Source: Thermoactinomycetaceae bacterium
GTDB taxonomy: Bacteria > Bacillota > Bacilli > Thermoactinomycetales > Thermoactinomycetaceae
Direction: 5' to 3'
Length of the DNA: 8,724 bases
Assembly: GCA_025449475.1 (NCBI GenBank)
Contig: JANWJM010000062.1
Span: 1-8,724 of the forward strand
Part shown: positions 7,319 to 8,724 of the stretch, in pieces
Layout: each line of letters begins with the position of its first letter
Numbering within the stretch: the stretch's first letter is position 1
Program-made: the position numbers and the translations under genes
The notes under the pieces: generated by a model
What the model was told of the DNA's origin: nothing
What the model saw: only the letters and a program-made list of their open reading frames with translations
Databases searched by the model: none

Positions 7319-7325
7319 GATCAGC

Positions 7326-8288
7326 ATGAAGGTGACTTTTACAAAAACCACCATTCTTCTTATGTGTACCGTTCTTGGTCTTACGATCGGGATAAGTTCT
7401 GCTTTTGGTCAGAAGTTGGTGGATCAATCGCCGGTAAAAGGAGAGATCCCCATTGATCAACCAAACTTCAACCGAAAGAAAGAGTTGGTTCCTGAACATT
7501 TAAAACCCAACCAACCCGAAGAGCCCAAAGAGTCCAAAGAGACAAGTCCTCCTCCTGTGAAGGGCGAAAGACCGATCGATATGCCGAAAAATTTTAACCA
7601 TTCCGAACGGTTGGTCCCGGAAACCAATCCATCTGCGACAGAGAATCAGCCTTCTGAGCAGTTGAAAGAGCCAGATACAAAAACGGATCCTCCGAAGCAA
7701 GAGAAACCCAAAGAACCACCTAATGAGAGCGGCGCGCCAAACAACGAAAACCCCCCTGATCAGAAAAAAGAAGAGCCATCATCGGAAAAAATTACAAACG
7801 ATTCACAGGTTTCCCAAGATCAGTCATCATCGAAAGATTCAAACCAAAGCAAGAAGTCATCACAGACTGAGCATCAGGAAGAAGTAAAAACCGAATCGAA
7901 CGATGAGCGCAAACATGAGATAGAGGTGCCAGAGAAAGTCGAAATTGAATCTTCCGATGGAAAAAAGGTCGATATTACTTCTGTGATTCAAGATATATTT
8001 GGACAGGTTCAATCATCAAAGGAAGAGACAGAAAAAATACAAAGAAAGATGGAGAATGATCAACCTGATCCCAAGATTGCTTTACAGGAACCTTCATCAT
8101 CCAACGAACAAGAAGGATCAAAGCAGAGTGAGGATTCCAAGATCGATCAAAATAATCCTCCTCGAACTGTTGAGCATGGGGTTATGCCTATGACAGCAAG
8201 CAATGACTTGCATGGAGTTTTGATTGGATTAGGAATGGCATTAGTCGGAATCATCTATGTACTTTTCCGTAAAGGTGAACAAGCATGA
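7326..8288 (+). CDS. secreted, cell-wall-sorted surface protein with MPMTA sorting signal
   Basis: A 320-residue exported protein. The signal peptide covers residues 1 to about 28 (basic MKVTFTK, hydrophobic core, likely cut after SAFG). The mature part is low-complexity, rich in Pro, Glu, Lys, Ser, Gln and Asn, lacks Cys and Trp, and is probably disordered. Two copies of the unit PVKGExPID-P-FN-LVPE lie at residues 36-57 and 77-99. Charged Ser/Glu-rich linkers follow, then a possible short helical segment at about 215-250. The C-terminus is a classic sorting signal: MPMTAS (M287-A291, then Ser), a hydrophobic helix (GVLIGLGMALVGIIYVLF) and a basic RKGEQA tail. MPMTA differs from LPXTG but resembles the LPXTA-type signals used by class D sortases. 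The gene overlaps the sortase gene by 4 bases, strongly suggesting that sortase handles it. The function of the mature protein is unknown; a cell-wall spacer or adhesin stalk is possible. Confidence 0.85.
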   Translation: MKVTFTKTTILLMCTVLGLTIGISSAFGQKLVDQSPVKGEIPIDQPNFNRKKELVPEHLKPNQPEEPKESKETSPPPVKGERPIDMPKNFNHSERLVPETNPSATENQPSEQLKEPDTKTDPPKQEKPKEPPNESGAPNNENPPDQKKEEPSSEKITNDSQVSQDQSSSKDSNQSKKSSQTEHQEEVKTESNDERKHEIEVPEKVEIESSDGKKVDITSVIQDIFGQVQSSKEETEKIQRKMENDQPDPKIALQEPSSSNEQEGSKQSEDSKIDQNNPPRTVEHGVMPMTASNDLHGVLIGLGMALVGIIYVLFRKGEQA

Positions 8289-8724
8289 AGTGGGAACGAA
8301 TCATCGCATACGGCTTAGTGATTGCTGGGTTTGCATATGCCAGTTATTCGGGTGTGACCTATTATCAGAAGCTAAACGTCGTTGAAGAGATCACGACGCC
8401 TGTTATCGGAGAGTCCGAGTTAAAGGAATTTGAAAAGCAGGAAAAGGAAGACGGCGATCACTCATCCAGTCAGGATTGGGTGATTATACCGTCACATGAA
8501 CGACCCAAACCGGGCGATTTTTTTGCAAAATTGCAGATTCCCAAAATTGATTTACAGGTCCCTGTGTTTGAGGGTACGTATGAAAAAGAGCTAGCAAAAG
8601 GGGTCGGGCATTATCGCAATAGTGTGCTACCAGGTGAACCGGATAATTCCGTTTTATCTGGACATCGAGATACAGTATTTCGACGTTTAGGAGAAGTAAA
8701 AAAAGGGGATTTGCTACAAGTAAG
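8285..8724 (+). CDS. class D sortase, N-terminal part (3' end outside window)
   Basis: The open frame runs to the window end and gives 146 residues. An N-terminal membrane anchor (residues 5-26, IIAYGLVIAGFAYASYSGVT) and an acidic linker (about 43-66) lead into the sortase beta barrel. This part contains KPGDFFAKLQIPKIDLQVPV (75-94), LAKGVGHYRNSVLPGEPDN (103-121) and VLSGHRDTVFRRLGEVKKGD (123-142). These match class D sortases of Gram-positive bacteria. His127 in SGHRDT is the predicted catalytic histidine; the catalytic cysteine (TLxTC) and arginine lie beyond the window. The enzyme is a membrane-bound transpeptidase acting outside the cell, cleaving sorting signals and joining the protein to peptidoglycan or another acceptor. 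AAGGTG (8272-8277) with 7-base spacing supports ATG 8285. The 4-base overlap with the surface-protein gene marks that protein as its likely substrate. Confidence 0.92.
   Translation, partial: MKWERIIAYGLVIAGFAYASYSGVTYYQKLNVVEEITTPVIGESELKEFEKQEKEDGDHSSSQDWVIIPSHERPKPGDFFAKLQIPKIDLQVPVFEGTYEKELAKGVGHYRNSVLPGEPDNSVLSGHRDTVFRRLGEVKKGDLLQV

Larger units (their letters stand above)
6978..7325. other. AT-rich intergenic region without a convincing gene
   Basis: This gap of about 350 bases between the VOC terminator and the surface-protein gene is strongly AT-rich. It holds an imperfect 53-base hairpin (7052-7104), a candidate promoter (7196-7225), a small GC-rich leader hairpin (7240-7257) and the surface-gene ribosome binding site. 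A 20-codon frame at 7157-7219 has no good ribosome binding site. I see no tRNA, transposon end or recognised riboswitch. Confidence 0.7.

Noticed and set aside
7302..7325. TTG 7302 as start of the surface-protein gene
   Set aside because: The consensus AGGAGG at 7313-7318 lies downstream of it and serves ATG 7326, which directly begins a normal signal peptide.
6978..7325. Known riboswitch, T-box, tRNA or small RNA in the intergenic gap
   Set aside because: No conserved core that I recognise is present, and the pairing arms are AT-rich and lack a following T run.
7356..7367. Lipobox (LLMC, Cys14) making the surface protein a lipoprotein
   Set aside because: Met precedes Cys where Ala or Gly is expected, the Cys sits inside the hydrophobic core, and a better signal peptidase I site follows at SAFG.

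Overview
The window looks like a chromosomal segment of a low-GC Gram-positive bacterium (Firmicutes, order Bacillales; Thermoactinomycetaceae or a related family is my guess). The reasons are moderately AT-rich DNA, strong AGGAGG/AAGGGG-type ribosome binding sites, GTG starts, a class D sortase with its substrate, and a monocin-free, phage-free gene order. All genes supported here lie on the + strand. I see no rRNA, tRNA, CRISPR array, insertion sequence or phage gene.

Region 1 (1-5790) is a tightly packed operon. It holds the end of a MoxR-type AAA+ ATPase, a short soluble DUF58 protein, a BatA-like membrane-anchored von Willebrand A (vWA) protein, and an 882-residue membrane protein with two vWA domains around a glutamine-amidotransferase-like domain. 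Two of the junctions overlap and the third has a 14-base gap. The operon carries four MIDAS metal sites in three proteins. By the positive-inside rule the ATPase and DUF58 protein are cytoplasmic, while the vWA domains of the two membrane proteins face outward. MoxR/DUF58/vWA clusters are widespread and thought to act as chaperone-like assembly or envelope-maintenance systems, but the client is not identifiable here.

Region 2 (5791-6977) is a two-gene unit with its own likely promoter: a DUF3891 protein followed immediately by a VOC (glyoxalase/fosfomycin-resistance fold) enzyme. It ends in a clear intrinsic terminator that overlaps the VOC stop codon.

Region 3 (6978-7325) is an AT-rich gap. 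It contains a 53-base imperfect hairpin, alternative pairing arms, a probable promoter and a small GC-rich hairpin in the presumed leader.

Region 4 (7326-8724) is a surface-protein/sortase pair. The first gene encodes a secreted, disordered, Pro/Glu/Lys/Ser-rich protein with a two-copy N-terminal repeat and an atypical MPMTA sorting signal. It overlaps by 4 bases a class D sortase gene that runs off the window end. The sortase is the obvious candidate enzyme for anchoring the protein.

Nothing here is clearly a wholly new system. The most interesting points are the MPMTA signal paired with its sortase, the repeat in the surface protein, the multi-MIDAS operon with its cysteine-free amidotransferase-like domain, and the Fos-like VOC protein with altered substrate-site residues.
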